This document shows positions 5,747-7,019 of a DNA stretch of 7,019 nucleotides, piece by piece (position 1 is the stretch's first letter; every line of letters begins with the position of its first letter). The stretch is taken from the NCBI GenBank assembly GCA_030042915.1, contig JASHYS010000380.1, forward strand, positions 1 to 7,019, given 5' to 3'. The DNA comes from Acidobacteriaceae bacterium (lineage in GTDB: Bacteria; Acidobacteriota; Terriglobia; Terriglobales; Acidobacteriaceae). The notes under the pieces were generated by a model. It was not told where the DNA came from. It was given only the letters and a program-made list of their open reading frames with translations, and searched no databases. The translations under genes and the position numbers were made by a program.

Positions 5747-6958
5747 TCAGAGACTTGCTCCAGGATGGCGCCGGGGGAGCCGAATCCATCTCCACACCCA
5801 TAAAATGGGGCGCAAAGGCGTATAGACCCAGAAGAGGCTGTCGGGAAGTCGGACCGTTCTGAAGTCCTCGCGGCCATAGAAGAGGTCAGAGAGGCTGGTC
5901 CGCCAGCTTTTTTTCGGCCACAGCAAACTTTCGTAACGGCTGAGACGAATTCTGTTGCGAAGCTTGGCTGGTCCCACACGATGTTGCGGCTCATGAGGGT
6001 CTTTAAGCGCTCGCAGTGGCGTTGCGACGAGCCTTGGGCTCATCTTTGCACTTGCGGGCAGATCGGGGATTGGAAGTCCGTACACCCGATCCAAAAGCAG
6101 CAGCCCTGCCCACACGACCCGCTCCTGCCCTGACTGCCGAGCCTGATTGAGGCTCGCTTCCCAATCGAGCAGCCCCGAGGAGTGGGCACGCGCCAGATCC
6201 CCCAGCCACTTGGCGCGAAACCACGCGTGCAGTCCGCCATGGCAGCAAAGGTAGAGAGCCTTGTCTCCGGGGTGCATCGTCTGCACCCGGCATCCCTGCC
6301 AGATCCCTGAAATGCTGCGCGCCCACCGGGCGCTTGTGGCGTCGCGAGTCTCCCATTGAAAACGCCAATGAAGCTCCAACAATGTGCCGGTGCGCGCGTG
6401 CACAAAGTTGATGTGTTGTTCGTGGCGCAGGAAACTGTTCCACTGGCGCGGGCTCATGGGAAAGAATGTGGATTCCAGTTGCCAGTCTTTGGCTGTGATG
6501 AGGGCCTGCGCCCGATTGAGGTCGCCGGCGGGCACCGCGACATCCAGATCGCGAGAGTAGCGAATTCCGACGTCGCCATAAAGCTCGAAGGAAAGAACCT
6601 GCCCTTTGAGCGGAACCACAGGAATTCCGGCACCGTTGAAGCGTTTCAAGACGTCGCCCAGAAGCAGGCAATTGAGAATTGCCTCTTTGCGGCAGGCATC
6701 GCTTCGTTTGCGAAGCTTTTGCGCGACAGTCTCCGGGACTTGAATGCCATCGGTACGGCTGAGGGCCGTCCAGCTCAGCCCCGGCGTACCATGACGGTCA
6801 ACCAGGCGGAGATACTCTTCCCAGTCTGGTTGTGCCTCGATCGCTTGACGAATCTCCTGCTCCTGGCGTGTCTGCCACGGCTCGGGAGCCAGCCACGAGG
6901 TCGCAATCAATAGTCGAAACGCGGGGCTCGCGCTTTGCAGCCAGTCGCCGTCAACCAC
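5747..6958 (-). CDS. Nucleotidyltransferase-fold protein (NTP_transf_5 type), probable RiPP tailoring enzyme
   Basis: The 403-residue product matches the pattern of the uncharacterised NTP_transf_5 family, which has the DNA polymerase beta-like nucleotidyltransferase fold. Key parts are GIPVVPLKGQVLSFELYGD (111-129), with the LKG motif at 117-119, and RYSRDLDVAV (133-142), whose Asp137 and Asp139 are the likely metal ligands. The LLELHWRFQW segment follows (193-202). A helical region with HGGLHAWFRAKWLGDLARA (240-258) and an aromatic, hydrophobic C-terminus (about 374-393) complete it. This family recurs in lasso-peptide clusters of Proteobacteria, Firmicutes and Acidobacteria, where it is thought to modify the peptide. 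GTG 6958 is chosen because AGGAG lies 7 bases upstream and the start overlaps the stop of the ABC transporter gene, indicating translational coupling. The peptide-like gene at 5429-5575 follows 171 bases downstream. The actual nucleotide or sugar-phosphate transferred is unknown. Confidence 0.85.
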   Translation of the reverse strand: MVDGDWLQSASPAFRLLIATSWLAPEPWQTRQEQEIRQAIEAQPDWEEYLRLVDRHGTPGLSWTALSRTDGIQVPETVAQKLRKRSDACRKEAILNCLLLGDVLKRFNGAGIPVVPLKGQVLSFELYGDVGIRYSRDLDVAVPAGDLNRAQALITAKDWQLESTFFPMSPRQWNSFLRHEQHINFVHARTGTLLELHWRFQWETRDATSARWARSISGIWQGCRVQTMHPGDKALYLCCHGGLHAWFRAKWLGDLARAHSSGLLDWEASLNQARQSGQERVVWAGLLLLDRVYGLPIPDLPASAKMSPRLVATPLRALKDPHEPQHRVGPAKLRNRIRLSRYESLLWPKKSWRTSLSDLFYGREDFRTVRLPDSLFWVYTPLRPILWVWRWIRLPRRHPGASL

Positions 6959-7019
6959 GAGCGATCTCCTGCATCTGGGCGGCCCAGGAACGGGCGTAGG
7001 CTCCTCCGCGCGCGATCAG
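6951..7019 (-). CDS. ABC transporter (fused permease-ATPase type), last 22 residues, 5' part beyond window
   Basis: Too short for routine ORF calling. The - strand frame is open from the window edge and ends in TGA at 6951-6953. It gives LIARGGAYARSW followed by AAQMQEIARG. The pattern Leu-x-x-Arg-Gly-Gly-x-Tyr-Ala-x-x-Trp-x-x-Gln is the usual tail of MsbA-type and peptide-exporting ABC transporters, where it follows the His-switch GTHxEL region. Eight bases overlap the start of the nucleotidyltransferase gene, so the two are co-translated. Beside a precursor-like gene, the likely role is export of the mature peptide and self-immunity, as for McjD-type (lasso D) proteins. Assignment rests on a short tail only, so substrate and subfamily are inference. 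Confidence 0.72.
   Translation of the reverse strand: MIARGGAYARSWAAQMQEIARG
6966..6970 (-). promoter_or_regulatory. Ribosome binding site of the nucleotidyltransferase, inside the transporter gene
   Basis: AGGAG on the - strand lies 7 bases before GTG 6958 and within the last codons of the ABC transporter gene. It supports both the GTG start and translational coupling of the two genes. Confidence 0.7.

Noticed and set aside
6003..6913. Long frames on both strands (6003-6671 - and 6356-6913 +) within the nucleotidyltransferase gene
   Set aside because: They overlap a gene with clear LKG and DLD motifs and show no domain of their own.

Overview
The window looks like chromosomal DNA of an acidobacterium, probably Acidobacteriaceae/Terriglobia. 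This is inferred from three things: GC-rich coding sequence, a secreted Gly/Ser/Tyr-rich protein with a C-terminal domain I associate with Acidobacteria, and the style of the gene complement. No rRNA, tRNA, CRISPR array, insertion sequence or phage gene was seen.

Left part (1-3161, + strand): the 3' end of atpD, then a 107-base gap holding an inverted array of 7-base repeats, then atpC. These are the last two genes of a typical F1Fo ATP synthase operon. After about 210 bases without a credible gene comes a large membrane protein in which a polytopic domain is fused to a spermidine-synthase-like methyltransferase domain. It meets the next gene tail to tail across a gap with a stem-loop.

Middle (3253-5213, - strand): a secreted low-complexity protein and, upstream of it, a glycosyltransferase with a fucosyltransferase-type HxRRGD motif.

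Right part (5429-7019, - strand) holds the most interesting content. Reading in the direction of transcription there is the C-terminal end of an ABC transporter, then a nucleotidyltransferase-fold protein (NTP_transf_5 type) whose GTG start overlaps the transporter's stop, then a 48-codon gene at 5429-5575 with a perfect AAGGAGG ribosome binding site and its own plausible promoter. The 48-residue peptide has the layout of a lasso-type RiPP precursor: a charged leader with a W-x-x-P-E-L block, a Thr near the predicted cleavage site, and a short Gly/Asp-containing core ending in Ser. Exporter, nucleotidyltransferase and precursor together suggest the distal end of a RiPP cluster, probably lasso-like. 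Its maturation genes (PqqD-like B1, B2 protease, asparagine-synthetase-like cyclase) would lie beyond the right edge. The glycosyltransferase 215 bases downstream of the precursor is a possible but unproven tailoring enzyme.
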